Assembly (NCBI RefSeq): GCF_938045625.1
Contig: NZ_CALIAV010000003.1
Span: 1-8,044, forward strand
DNA length: 8,044 nucleotides
Direction: 5' to 3'
Origin: an uncultured Campylobacter sp.
Lineage (GTDB): Bacteria > Campylobacterota > Campylobacteria > Campylobacterales > Campylobacteraceae
A program made the translations under genes and the position numbers. Of the stretch, positions 1 through 6,278 are shown in pieces. A model generated the notes under the pieces. It searched no databases. It was not told the origin of the DNA and saw only the letters and a program-made list of their open reading frames with translations. The stretch's first letter is position 1. Every line of letters starts with the position of its first letter.

Positions 1-324
1 GTCAAAATGCAAAATGGCGAGAGCGTCTAAATTTAACGCAAAATTTGAGCGTCAAGCCCGCCTAAATCGCCGCTAAATTTTGCCGCAATCCCGCAAACCG
101 CGCCGTAAAATCAAAATTTCGTTTTAAATTTCCCCGTTCCCGCCCTGGGTATCGCTAGATCAGCATTAGGTAGTTACATTGCGCATTTACGTTACCCTTA
201 TAAATTTACTGAAAATAAATCGTAAAAAGGGTGCGCCCGTTTCCGCGAGCGCTAGAGTTCCGTTATAGGGAAGGTTTCATGCTCGCCTCTTGCGATACTT
301 ACCCGAAATTTAAATTTAACGCTT
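1..324. other. Left-edge region without a supported gene
   Basis: All six frames are broken by stops or too short to support a gene. The word AAATTT occurs about eight times. On the plus strand the first nine codons (VKMQNGESV, then TAA at 28-30 inside TAAATTT) could be the tail of a gene starting before the window, but nine residues are not enough to call it. A weak hairpin followed by a T run on the minus strand lies at 222-243. I see no tRNA, repeat array or promoter worth naming here. Confidence 0.5.
222..243 (-). terminator. Possible terminator after the DIP1984-family gene
   Basis: Read on the minus strand the sequence is AAACGGGCGCACCCTTTTT. GGG pairs with CCC around a CGCA loop, one C-T mismatch follows, then AAA pairs with TTT, and the 3' side runs into five T residues. 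It lies about 80 nt past the stop of the four-gene minus-strand operon, where a terminator would be expected. The GC stem is only 3 bp, so the call is weak. Confidence 0.3.
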
Positions 325-783
325 TTAGCTTTCAATCAGATCGGTCTGCCAGTTCGCGCCTTGCAGCATCGTGTCAAGCTGCCTGATCTGCTTTGCTAGC
401 TCATCCACCTGCTTTTGCAGTGCTGCGACGTCGACCGTGCTTAAAATTTTAATCTCACTGCGCGAATAAATTTCCACTTTTTGAGCAGCCTCCTGCGCAA
501 AAGCCCGCAGCGCTCCCGCTTTTAGCGTGAGTACGTCGCGTTTGGCGATTAGCTCCGTTAGGCTCTTGCCGTCTGCCTTTGCGGTACAGTTGGTTAAATT
601 TATCCGAACGATTAGCCGCTCAAGCTCGCTTGTGAGCGCGTCTAGCTCGGCTAGCAGCGCCTTTGGCTCTTCGCTGGGTTTCTCGCCCTCTTGCACCTTC
701 GCGTTGTCCGCAAGCCTTGATTTTAGCTGCTCGATGCGTTTTTGTATGTCGGCGCGCAGTATCAGCGCCTCGGCTAGTTTCAT
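325..783 (-). CDS. DIP1984 family protein (small coiled-coil, function unknown)
   Basis: This 152-residue cytoplasmic protein has no signal peptide. It opens with the family's characteristic stretch MKLAEALILRADIQKRIEQL, continues with a conserved VQEGEKP segment (about 30-36), and has an LIVRINLTN motif (about 57-65). Most of the chain is charged and leucine-rich heptad-like helix, with a second helix near 122-140 (LQKQVDELAKQIRQLD). I recognise it from memory as the DIP1984 family, named after a Corynebacterium diphtheriae protein; it is sometimes labelled septicolysin, but no toxin activity is evident. The ATG at 783 has an AAAGGA ribosome site 5 nt upstream. It starts 19 nt after the DUF799 lipoprotein gene, so it is probably the last gene of that operon. 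Its role beside three lipoproteins is unknown. Confidence 0.82.
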   Translation of the reverse strand: MKLAEALILRADIQKRIEQLKSRLADNAKVQEGEKPSEEPKALLAELDALTSELERLIVRINLTNCTAKADGKSLTELIAKRDVLTLKAGALRAFAQEAAQKVEIYSRSEIKILSTVDVAALQKQVDELAKQIRQLDTMLQGANWQTDLIES

Positions 784-802
784 TTTCGTCCTTTTTTCAA
801 AT

Positions 803-1483
803 TTATTTGCCGCGATTTAGCTGCCGATCTTGTCCGTAGCGCGGCGAATACGGGCCGTAGAGCAGGCAGTCTCGGCAATCGGTGCTAAACAAAATCGCGT
901 CCGCGTGCGCTGAGAGGTCAAAGCTCGCGTCCGAGACCGAGTCGGCGATCTGTTTAACTAGCGCGGAGACTAGCATGCCGATGAGGTTGCCGCCGCCGTC
1001 GCCCGAGTCGTTTGCTGCGGTCGCGCTCTTTTGCCAGAGCACGGCGCCAGTGTTTAGATCGACTAGAGTCGCCGCTACGCTCACGCGCGTGACGCTGCTA
1101 ATCAGCATATATGAGGTGCCGTAGTCCGCGACGTTTAGATACAGAGCGGCATCGGCGCCAAATATCTGCTTTAGCTTGTACGTGGAGACTTGTGCGATCT
1201 CTGCGGCGTCATAGATGCCGTTGTTTTTGAAGGTCTCGTTTACGAGCGCGGGCGAAAATACGTAATACCCCGCCTCGCTAAGCGGATAGAGAGCATTTGC
1301 TAGCACCGCCGCGGAAGCCTTTATCTCGGATGAGTCGCTGGTCGGCATCACGACTACGATCGAGCGAGGCTTGGTCTGCAAAAACGCCGAGTAGTCGTAA
1401 ATTTGAGGCTGCGAGCCAGTGCACGCGCCTAGAAACAGCACCGCAAGTGCGCAAAGAAGTGCCGATTTTATTTTATTTTTCAT
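803..1483 (-). CDS. DUF799 / GNA1162-like outer-membrane lipoprotein
   Basis: This 226-residue protein has a positively charged N-terminus, a hydrophobic segment (7-20) and a lipobox LGAC with the lipidated Cys at 21, so it should be exported and acylated. After YDYSAFLQTKPRSIVVV, the motifs AGYYVFSP (71-78), IFGADAALYLNV (107-118), DYGTSYMLISSVTRV (120-134) and LVDLNTGAVLWQ (140-151) follow the DUF799 pattern shared with the Neisseria surface-exposed lipoprotein GNA1162. Near the end is LLYGPYSPRYG (207-217), also a family feature. A CRDC pair (Cys203, Cys206) just before it may form a disulfide. The ATG lies inside the end of the DUF4810 gene, an 11-nt overlap, with AAGGA 7 nt upstream at 1491-1495, which suggests translational coupling. 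The family has no settled biochemical role; partnership with the CsgG-like and DUF4810 proteins is inferred from the conserved gene order. Confidence 0.88.
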   Translation of the reverse strand: MKNKIKSALLCALAVLFLGACTGSQPQIYDYSAFLQTKPRSIVVVMPTSDSSEIKASAAVLANALYPLSEAGYYVFSPALVNETFKNNGIYDAAEIAQVSTYKLKQIFGADAALYLNVADYGTSYMLISSVTRVSVAATLVDLNTGAVLWQKSATAANDSGDGGGNLIGMLVSALVKQIADSVSDASFDLSAHADAILFSTDCRDCLLYGPYSPRYGQDRQLNRGK

Positions 1484-2048
1484 TTTGGCTTCCTTTTGCG
1501 GTCTTGCTCGTTTTGGCAGGCTTTGATTGTTTGTTTTTCAAATCTTGCTTGCTTGTTTGCTCGCTTAAATTTGAGCTTTTGTCATTTAAATTTGACTCGC
1601 TCGCGCCCGATTTTTCCTTCGTCTGCTCGCCCAAATTCGCGTCTTTAGTGTTTAAATTTGCCGCCGATTTGCCCGCTGCACCCGCCGTTTTGCCGTTTTG
1701 ATTTAGCAAAAACATCGCGTAGTCGCGCGACTCTGGGTAGAGCTCGGCCTCTTTTTCGACGTAGGCTTTAAATTTCGTCCCGTTTCCTTGCGAGAGATAG
1801 AGTAAGCCTAGATGCGCGTGCAGTCCCGGCGGGGCTTTGGCAGCTCTTTGATAGGCTTTTTGCAGGCTCTCCTCGAGCGCGGCGATCTGCGCGCCCGCGT
1901 CGCCCTCTTCGCTCAGGTACTCGTAGACCGAGCTCGTGTAGGCGCCGTCCCAGTAGTATAGCTGTCTAGGCGAGTCGTCCGCGCAGCCAGAGAGTAGCAG
2001 GGCGGCGGCGGAGGCGAGCGCGAAATTTGCTAGAGTTTTAAAGCGCAA
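1473..2048 (-). CDS. DUF4810 domain lipoprotein with repetitive low-complexity tail
   Basis: This 191-residue protein starts at a TTG codon, supported by AAGGA at 2055-2059 with a 6-nt gap and by the good signal peptide that follows. The lipobox is LSGC with Cys22. The mature part begins with the DUF4810 hallmark LYYWDGAY (30-37), then a helical region (about 41-112) with TPR-like character: SLQKAYQRAAKAPPGLHAHLGLLYLSQG. From about residue 119 the sequence becomes a K/S/N/Q-rich, probably disordered tail holding two copies of a 16-residue unit (NLNTKDANLGEQTKEK at 131-146, NLNDKSSNLSEQTSKQ at 153-168). The family is usually close to 120 residues as I recall it, so the tail looks like an addition. 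The ribosome site overlaps the stop codon of the CsgG-like gene (9-nt gap), so the two are probably co-translated. Its function is not established; it is expected to sit in the periplasmic face of the outer membrane with its two neighbours. Confidence 0.85.
   Translation of the reverse strand: MRFKTLANFALASAAALLLSGCADDSPRQLYYWDGAYTSSVYEYLSEEGDAGAQIAALEESLQKAYQRAAKAPPGLHAHLGLLYLSQGNGTKFKAYVEKEAELYPESRDYAMFLLNQNGKTAGAAGKSAANLNTKDANLGEQTKEKSGASESNLNDKSSNLSEQTSKQDLKNKQSKPAKTSKTAKGSQNEK
1545..1658 (-). repeat. Two-copy 66-nt repeat in the DUF4810 lipoprotein tail
   Basis: The repeat units lie at 1611-1658 and 1545-1592, 48 nt each with an 18-nt spacer, giving a period of 22 codons. The encoded residues match at 10 of 16 positions (pattern NLN-K-NL-EQT-K). 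Each copy contains a TTTAAATTT or ATTTAAATTT word on the plus strand, which encodes the Asn-Leu-Asn. The frame is kept, which fits duplication of a disordered linker. Confidence 0.7.
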
Positions 2049-2057
2049 AATTTATCC

Positions 2058-2726
2058 TTATTTCGCGTTAAAAGCGCCGCTTTCAAGTCCGCGCGTTAGG
2101 TTGTTTACGGCCTCGATGATGGCTAGGCTTAGCACCTTGCCGTTTAGCGTTGAATCATACCCAGCACTTCCGCCAAAACCCAGCACCTCGCGGTTTGAGA
2201 GCTCATACTCGCCGGCACCTTGAGTAGAGTAGATCACCTCGGAGTTTTTCACGTCCACGACGTTAAGATTTACCTTTGCATAGGCGGTTTGGGTTTTGCC
2301 TTTGCCAAGTATTCCGAAAAGCTGGTGATCACCCGTAGTTTTGCGGCCAAACTCCGTCACGTCGCCCGTGATAACGTATCTTGCGCCCTTGATGTTTTGC
2401 ACCTCTTTGTTTAGCGCGCTTTCTTCTTTGATGGCGCGCATGTTGCTGCGGTCAAGCACCGAAAAGCGCCCGCTTTGCTGTAAATTTGAGATGAGGATGG
2501 TTTGGGCTTGGTTGCCTAGTCTGTCCTCGCCGTCTGAAAATACGCCGTTTTGGTATGAGGACTGGTTGCTAAAGCGGCCGATCGAGACAGCGATCTTTTG
2601 TCCTTGATAGTTGGTATTTATGGTTTGAACTTTTGGCGTTTCAACTACGCGAGATCGCTCCGTCGCGCATCCGGTTATCAGCATCGCAGCGCACGCGGCT
2701 AGTAAAAATTTTACGTTCGTTTTCAT
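2058..2726 (-). CDS. CsgG/HfaB-family outer-membrane lipoprotein
   Basis: This 222-residue protein has a signal peptide ending in the lipobox ITGC (Cys20), so it is a predicted lipoprotein. CsgG-family features follow: KIAVSIGRFSNQS (44-56), a stretch that aligns with the domain start, GNQAQTILISNLQQSGRFSVLDRSNMRAIKEE (71-102, read in two parts), ARYVITGDVTEFG (115-127), then KVNLNVVDVKNSEVIYSTQGAGEYELS (151-177) and a C-terminal helix LSLAIIEAVNNL. In Escherichia coli, CsgG forms the nonameric curli secretion pore; short relatives like this one sit beside DUF4810 and DUF799 genes, as here, and are not known to export curli. No csgA, csgB, csgE or csgF-like gene is present. ATG at 2726 has AAGGAG 4 nt upstream, and a promoter is visible at 2755-2780. 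It heads the four-gene operon. The family call is firm; the pore role is inference. Confidence 0.9.
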   Translation of the reverse strand: MKTNVKFLLAACAAMLITGCATERSRVVETPKVQTINTNYQGQKIAVSIGRFSNQSSYQNGVFSDGEDRLGNQAQTILISNLQQSGRFSVLDRSNMRAIKEESALNKEVQNIKGARYVITGDVTEFGRKTTGDHQLFGILGKGKTQTAYAKVNLNVVDVKNSEVIYSTQGAGEYELSNREVLGFGGSAGYDSTLNGKVLSLAIIEAVNNLTRGLESGAFNAK

Positions 2727-2754
2727 ATCGCTCCTTTAAATTTTGATTTGCATT

Positions 2755-2780
2755 ATTATCTTACTATTTTTAGCTTAAAA
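2755..2780 (-). promoter_or_regulatory. Promoter of the lipoprotein operon
   Basis: On the minus strand, GATAAT (2755-2760, five of six matches to TATAAT) is preceded 10 nt upstream by TTTAAGCTA (2771-2779), close to the TTTAAGTnTT box described for Campylobacter jejuni vegetative promoters. The region between and around is AT-rich. Transcription would start near 2748, giving a leader of about 22 nt that contains the AAGGAG site of the CsgG-like gene. Confidence 0.5.
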
Positions 2781-2795
2781 ATTTTTAACCCGCCC

Positions 2796-2832
2796 AAAAT
2801 TTTGAATCGCTGCATCTGCGAATCAAATTTGG
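2796..2832 (-). terminator. Hairpin between xseA and the lipoprotein operon
   Basis: TTGAATCGC (2802-2810) and GCGAATCAA (2818-2826) form a 9-bp stem with one mismatch and a 7-nt loop, flanked by AAAATTT on one side and AAATTT on the other. It starts within about 10 nt of the xseA stop, so it could end the CYTH-CHAD/ubiE/xseA transcript before the next promoter. The U tract after it on the minus strand is short (AAATTTTGGG), so it may be weak. Confidence 0.4.
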
Positions 2833-3996
2833 CTATAAAATTTCCGCCTCTTTGCTTGCATTTACCGAGCTTAGCGCGATGCGGTCGCCCGGTTTTAGCT
2901 CGCTTAGATTTACCGTTCTGCCTTCTTTTTGCACTCGGACGAAATTTGAAATCTGTGCGAAAAAGGACTCTTGCTGCGTGTATGCGGCGCGAGCGAGTTT
3001 TAGCGCGTTTTCAAATTTGAGCAGTTTGGTTTGCACGGCGGCATCTAAAGCATGCCTTAAATTTAGTAAAATTTGCTCCTTGCGAGCGATTTTTTGCGTG
3101 AGGCTAGCTTGCGTAAATCTCGCTCTCATCATCGCCAGAGCGTTAAATTTACGCTCCCAAACGCGCATGAAAGCCGCGTCCGCCGCTTCGCTTAGCCTAT
3201 CTATGCTTTGCATTAGCTCGCCCATATCGGGCAGTAGCGTAGCCATCGCCGCGCTTGGAGTCGGGGCGCGAAAGTCCGCCGCAAAGTCGCTGATCACGTA
3301 GTCAATCTCGTGTCCGACGGCCGAGATCACGGGCGTGCGCGCTGCATAGATCTCGCGGGCTAGATTTTCGTCGTTAAAGCACCACAGATCCTCTCTGCTG
3401 CCGCCTCCGCGTGCCAGTACGATCGCGTCAGTGCCGCTTGCGTCGGCTTTTTTTAGCGCGCGTATGAGTGAGGCTGGCGCGGTTTCGCCTTGTGTTAGCG
3501 AATCAAAAATTATGATTTCCGCCAGCGCCCAGCGTCCGTGCGCTATACGTAGCATGTCTTGCAACGCGGCTGAGGTTTTTGAGGTAATAAGCGCAATCTT
3601 GCGCGGAAATTTTGGTAGCGGTTTTTTGCGCGAGATATCAAAAAGCCCTTCGCTCTCAAGTCTGGCTTTTAGCTGTTTAAACGCAAGCTCGAGCTCGCCT
3701 TCGCCGCTTGGGCGTATTAGGGTCGCGATAAACTGATAGCTGCCGCTTGGCGAGTAGAGCGAAATTTTGCCGTAGAGAGCGACTTTCATGCCGTCTGCGA
3801 CGTCAAATTTGAGCTTAGCGGCGTTAAATTTATAAATGACGGCCGAGATCGCGGCCTTTTCGTCTTTTAGTGTGAAATACCAGTGGCCCGAGCCGTGTTT
3901 AACGAGCCGCGAGATCTCGCCCTCTACCTCGACGTACGAAAACGTCGTCTCAAGCAGCGTTTTAGCCTGCTCGTTTAGCTCGCTGACGCTTAGCAC
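2833..3996 (-). CDS. xseA: Exodeoxyribonuclease VII large subunit
   Basis: XseA is the catalytic subunit of exonuclease VII, which with several XseB subunits degrades single-stranded DNA from both ends in mismatch repair and damage processing. The N-terminus LSVSELNEQAKTLLE and EVEGEISRLVKHGSGHWYF (23-41, OB-fold DNA-binding part) are typical. The core has ITSKTSAALQDML (137-149), ARGGGSREDLWCFND (195-209) and GHEID (228-232) followed by DFRAPTPSAA (241-250), the signature of the catalytic domain. A helical region (about 260-345) and a C-terminal LKPGD motif (367-371) complete it. At 387 residues it is shorter than the 456-residue E. coli enzyme, the loss falling in the helical part, as I expect for Campylobacter. 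The start is GTG at 3996, overlapping the end of ubiE by 7 nt. No xseB is in the window. Confidence 0.96.
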   Translation of the reverse strand: MLSVSELNEQAKTLLETTFSYVEVEGEISRLVKHGSGHWYFTLKDEKAAISAVIYKFNAAKLKFDVADGMKVALYGKISLYSPSGSYQFIATLIRPSGEGELELAFKQLKARLESEGLFDISRKKPLPKFPRKIALITSKTSAALQDMLRIAHGRWALAEIIIFDSLTQGETAPASLIRALKKADASGTDAIVLARGGGSREDLWCFNDENLAREIYAARTPVISAVGHEIDYVISDFAADFRAPTPSAAMATLLPDMGELMQSIDRLSEAADAAFMRVWERKFNALAMMRARFTQASLTQKIARKEQILLNLRHALDAAVQTKLLKFENALKLARAAYTQQESFFAQISNFVRVQKEGRTVNLSELKPGDRIALSSVNASKEAEIL

Positions 3997-4706
3997 TCAC
4001 GGGCCTTTTGCGCGATGAAAAGGGTAGAAATATCCATCGAAAAGCCCTTGCAAAGACGCATCTCAAAGCCTGTGGCAGCGAGCTCCTCACCAAAGCTTTT
4101 GGCGTCTAAAAAGCCCTCGATCGAACTTGGCAGGTACTCGTAGGCTTCCTGATTTTTGGAGATAAAACCGCCGATTTTAGGCAAAATTTTGCTTAGATAA
4201 AAGTCGCGAGCGCCAGTGAGAAGGCCGCTTTTTTTGCGCTTAGTAAATTCTAGCACTACGACGTATCCGCCCGTTTTTAGCACCCTGTTAAACTCTCTTA
4301 GAGCGGCTTCTCGCTCGACTACGTTTCTGATGCCGTAGCTGATGCTAAGAACGTCCACCGAGCCGCTATCAAGCGTCGTTTGCGTCGCTAACGCCTCGAT
4401 AAATTTAAACTCGGGAAATTTTTGTTTGGCGACCGCGAGCATGCCGCTTGAGGGATCGACGCCGATTAGATTTTCGATTTTTACGTTAAATTCGCCCGCC
4501 GTCTTTTGCCAAAAGCCCATCATATCGCCCGTGCCGCATGCGACGTCTACGATATTTACGCTTGAGTCTTTGAAATTTGACAAAACTGTTTTGCACGCGA
4601 TCTTGCGCCAGCTCACGTCCGCACCCATGCTCAGCACGCGGTTTGCCAGGTCGTAGGTGGGCGCGATGTCATTAAACATCTGAACTATTTTTTCTTGTTT
4701 TTCCAT
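3990..4706 (-). CDS. ubiE: Demethylmenaquinone C-methyltransferase (UbiE/MenG)
   Basis: This 238-residue class I SAM-dependent methyltransferase adds the ring methyl to demethylmenaquinone, the last step to menaquinone. Campylobacter respires with menaquinone and has no ubiquinone, so the MenG role is the relevant one. The start is MEKQEKIVQMFNDIAPTYDLANRV, the usual family N-terminus with the FNDIAPTYD box (11-19). SAM-binding motif I is VDVACGTGD (53-61), the acidic residue that binds the ribose follows in IGVDPSSGML (81-90), then SISYGIRNV (121-129), LEFTKRK (152-158) and YLPSSIEGF (191-199). The ribosome site is weak (AAAGAG overlapping the stop of the CYTH-CHAD gene, 10 nt gap), which suggests translation coupled to the upstream gene. 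xseA overlaps its end by 7 nt. No other quinone gene is nearby. Confidence 0.96.
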   Translation of the reverse strand: MEKQEKIVQMFNDIAPTYDLANRVLSMGADVSWRKIACKTVLSNFKDSSVNIVDVACGTGDMMGFWQKTAGEFNVKIENLIGVDPSSGMLAVAKQKFPEFKFIEALATQTTLDSGSVDVLSISYGIRNVVEREAALREFNRVLKTGGYVVVLEFTKRKKSGLLTGARDFYLSKILPKIGGFISKNQEAYEYLPSSIEGFLDAKSFGEELAATGFEMRLCKGFSMDISTLFIAQKAREC

Positions 4707-4716
4707 TTTTTTCTCT

Positions 4717-6135
4717 TTAGATATAGTAGATTTTTAAGCCGCGCGAAAGCTTTGTGAGGCTTTTTAAAATTTTAGGTTTTGAGTCTAAAATTTCGCTTCG
4801 CAGCTCGTAGATTTTTTTGTAAATTTTAGCTTGGAGTTTGTCTATGCGCTTTTGTTCGGCGCCGCTTTTTACGTGCGCGAGCAGGCCTAGCCATATGTCG
4901 GCGTCTTGTAGCGAGCCAAATGTTTCTTGTAAAATTTTGCTCTTTTTAAAGCATTTTTTAGCTGCAGCAAAACCAAAACCGCCGCCAAAAATCTCGCTTA
5001 AGTACCTTAGCCTTTTTATCTCGATGCGGCACTTGTGAAACTGCGCATTTTCGGTTGTCTCGCTCAAATTTGAGAGAGATTTTTTAAGGCGTAAAATTTG
5101 AGCTCGTATGGATTTTGCGGCGAGTTTTTTTATCAGTGCGTCTCCTAGCTCGCCTTTAAAAAAGTCGCTTCCCTCGCGTAAAAATACCTCCCAGTCGCGC
5201 AAAATTTCGTTTGCTTCGTCGCTTTGTAGCTCGGCTTGGACGCTCTTGGCTAGGGCTTTGCTTAAAATTTCTAGCTCGCTAGCTAGCCCTTCAAAGCCTT
5301 TTTGGCTTTTTAAAAACTCGCAAAACACGTCTATATCGCGCTTTTGGTTGGTTAGCTCGGCTAGTTTTTTAAAATTTAGCAAAAAATAACAAGCAGTTTT
5401 TCGGTCGAAAACGGGAGTGAAAATTTTAAGTAGCGAGCGCGTTTTGCGCAAATTTATACGTATCTGATGTAGCGCCTCGGCATCGCTAGAGCTTGCGTAC
5501 TCGTTTAGGTGTTTGCTAAGCAGCGTAAAGATCTGAAAAAACACCATCCGCATCGCATCCATCGCGCCGATGTAGCTTGGTAAATTTAGCTCCAGCTGCG
5601 GACTATTTTGTAAAATCTCAATGCTCTTTTGAGCGTCAAATTCGCCCTGCGGCAAGCCAAAAAGCGCTAAATTTTTATTTTTATAGCGCTCATCCTCCGT
5701 TACCTCGCTAACTATGTGCGCGGCGATAAACTCAGGCGGGTTAAACTCCGCGGCTTCGCGCTCGCCGCTAAACTCGGCCTCGAAAGTAACAAGCCCCTCT
5801 AAAGCGCCGTGAAAAATATCGACGTTGCAAGCAATGCCGTCAAGCCTAAATAAAAATCTCGTCTTTTTTATCGGAGCGGCGACCGCGTTTTTTAGGGCTT
5901 TTTTAAAGCTTTTGGCATCCGTTTCGCTCTCGTTTTCCTCGCGCGCTAGGCCGACGCCTGATTTTTGCGTGATCGTAAAAACGCCCGAAGCCTCGCGAAA
6001 TCTAATCTCCTCAAGCGGAGTGATTTTGACGTAAATTTGCGTCACATCTTTTTGCTCGGTGCCGATGTCGCGGGCTTTTAGCTCGTTTGTGACGGCGGCG
6101 TCACGCAGGATAAATTTACGCTCGATCTCTATCAA
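4717..6135 (-). CDS. CYTH-CHAD domain protein (triphosphate/polyphosphate-linked)
   Basis: I place the start at TTG 6135 rather than an upstream codon near 6222: AAGGAG lies at 6142-6147 with a 6-nt gap, and the protein then begins IEIERK, the CYTH hallmark ExExK (E3, E5, K7) that must sit near the N-terminus. The product is 472 residues. CYTH (about 1-160) forms a tunnel that binds triphosphates with a metal: see IRFRE (44-48), TITQKSG (54-60), NVDIFHG (105-111), TFEAEF (117-122), and EVTEDERYKNKNLA (144-157). CHAD (about 190-440) is helical and binds polyphosphate in known members; its paired histidine-basic motifs are LHQIRINLRKTRSLLKIF (222-239) and FHKCRIEIKRLRYL (366-379). The likely activity is triphosphatase or polyphosphate binding, not adenylate cyclase, but this cannot be settled from sequence. 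It leads the ubiE-xseA operon and is cytoplasmic. Confidence 0.9.
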   Translation of the reverse strand: MIEIERKFILRDAAVTNELKARDIGTEQKDVTQIYVKITPLEEIRFREASGVFTITQKSGVGLAREENESETDAKSFKKALKNAVAAPIKKTRFLFRLDGIACNVDIFHGALEGLVTFEAEFSGEREAAEFNPPEFIAAHIVSEVTEDERYKNKNLALFGLPQGEFDAQKSIEILQNSPQLELNLPSYIGAMDAMRMVFFQIFTLLSKHLNEYASSSDAEALHQIRINLRKTRSLLKIFTPVFDRKTACYFLLNFKKLAELTNQKRDIDVFCEFLKSQKGFEGLASELEILSKALAKSVQAELQSDEANEILRDWEVFLREGSDFFKGELGDALIKKLAAKSIRAQILRLKKSLSNLSETTENAQFHKCRIEIKRLRYLSEIFGGGFGFAAAKKCFKKSKILQETFGSLQDADIWLGLLAHVKSGAEQKRIDKLQAKIYKKIYELRSEILDSKPKILKSLTKLSRGLKIYYI

Positions 6136-6141
6136 ATTTCG

Positions 6142-6180
6142 CTCCTTAATATGAAAAATTGTATCAAAAGGTAGCTTAAA
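6142..6180 (-). promoter_or_regulatory. Promoter and ribosome site of the CYTH-CHAD operon
   Basis: On the minus strand, TACAAT (6158-6163, five of six matches) is preceded by TGA (6164-6166), an extended -10. Eight nt further up is TTTAAGCTA (6172-6180), the same nine bases as in the lipoprotein operon promoter. The start site would be near 6150, so the leader is very short, with AAGGAG (6142-6147) right behind it. This supports the TTG start at 6135. Confidence 0.55.
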
Positions 6181-6230
6181 GTGTAAAATTTGCGTCCTTT
6201 TGCCGCCGCCCTTGCGACGCAAAATGATTT

Positions 6231-6273
6231 TTTAACGCAAATCACGCTAAAATCAGCTCAAATTTGAAAGGAG
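6231..6273 (+). promoter_or_regulatory. Promoter and ribosome site of serC
   Basis: TAAAAT (6248-6253, five of six matches to TATAAT) is preceded 8 nt upstream by TTTAACGCA (6231-6239), resembling the TTTAAGCTA boxes of the two minus-strand promoters. AAGGAG follows at 6268-6273, 5 nt before ATG 6279. The CYTH-CHAD and serC promoters are back to back within the 143-nt spacer and do not overlap. Confidence 0.45.
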
Positions 6274-6278
6274 TTTGG

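Noticed and set aside
1..30. Possible tail of an upstream plus-strand gene (VKMQNGESV, stop)
   Set aside because: Only nine codons are visible and no homology can be judged; the TAA falls in the very common TAAATTT word.
149..298. Seven-base inverted repeat GTATCGC / GCGATAC, 136 nt apart
   Set aside because: The length is at chance level for this distance and the match does not extend; no transposase or target duplication nearby.
279..383. Small plus-strand frame starting at ATG 279 after a GGGAAGG-like site
   Set aside because: About 34 codons, running into the complement of the DIP1984 gene end, with no recognisable product; the ribosome-like site is probably chance.
1297..1701. 134-codon plus-strand frame opposite the DUF4810 and DUF799 genes
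   Set aside because: It is a shadow of two well-supported lipoprotein genes and has no initiation signal; its hydrophobic run comes from the complement of the low-complexity tail.
2058..2726. CsgG as evidence of curli production
   Set aside because: The family match is real, but no curlin subunit, nucleator or CsgE/CsgF is present and the DUF4810/DUF799 neighbours mark a different gene set.
2852..3301. 149-codon open frame on the plus strand opposite xseA
   Set aside because: It lies antisense to a clear xseA, is serine/alanine/leucine-rich as expected from reverse-reading of that gene, and has no ribosome site or family match.
6136..6222. Longer N-terminus (29 extra residues) for the CYTH-CHAD protein
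   Set aside because: It would place residues before the ExExK motif, run through the promoter and lack a ribosome site, whereas TTG 6135 has AAGGAG at the right distance.
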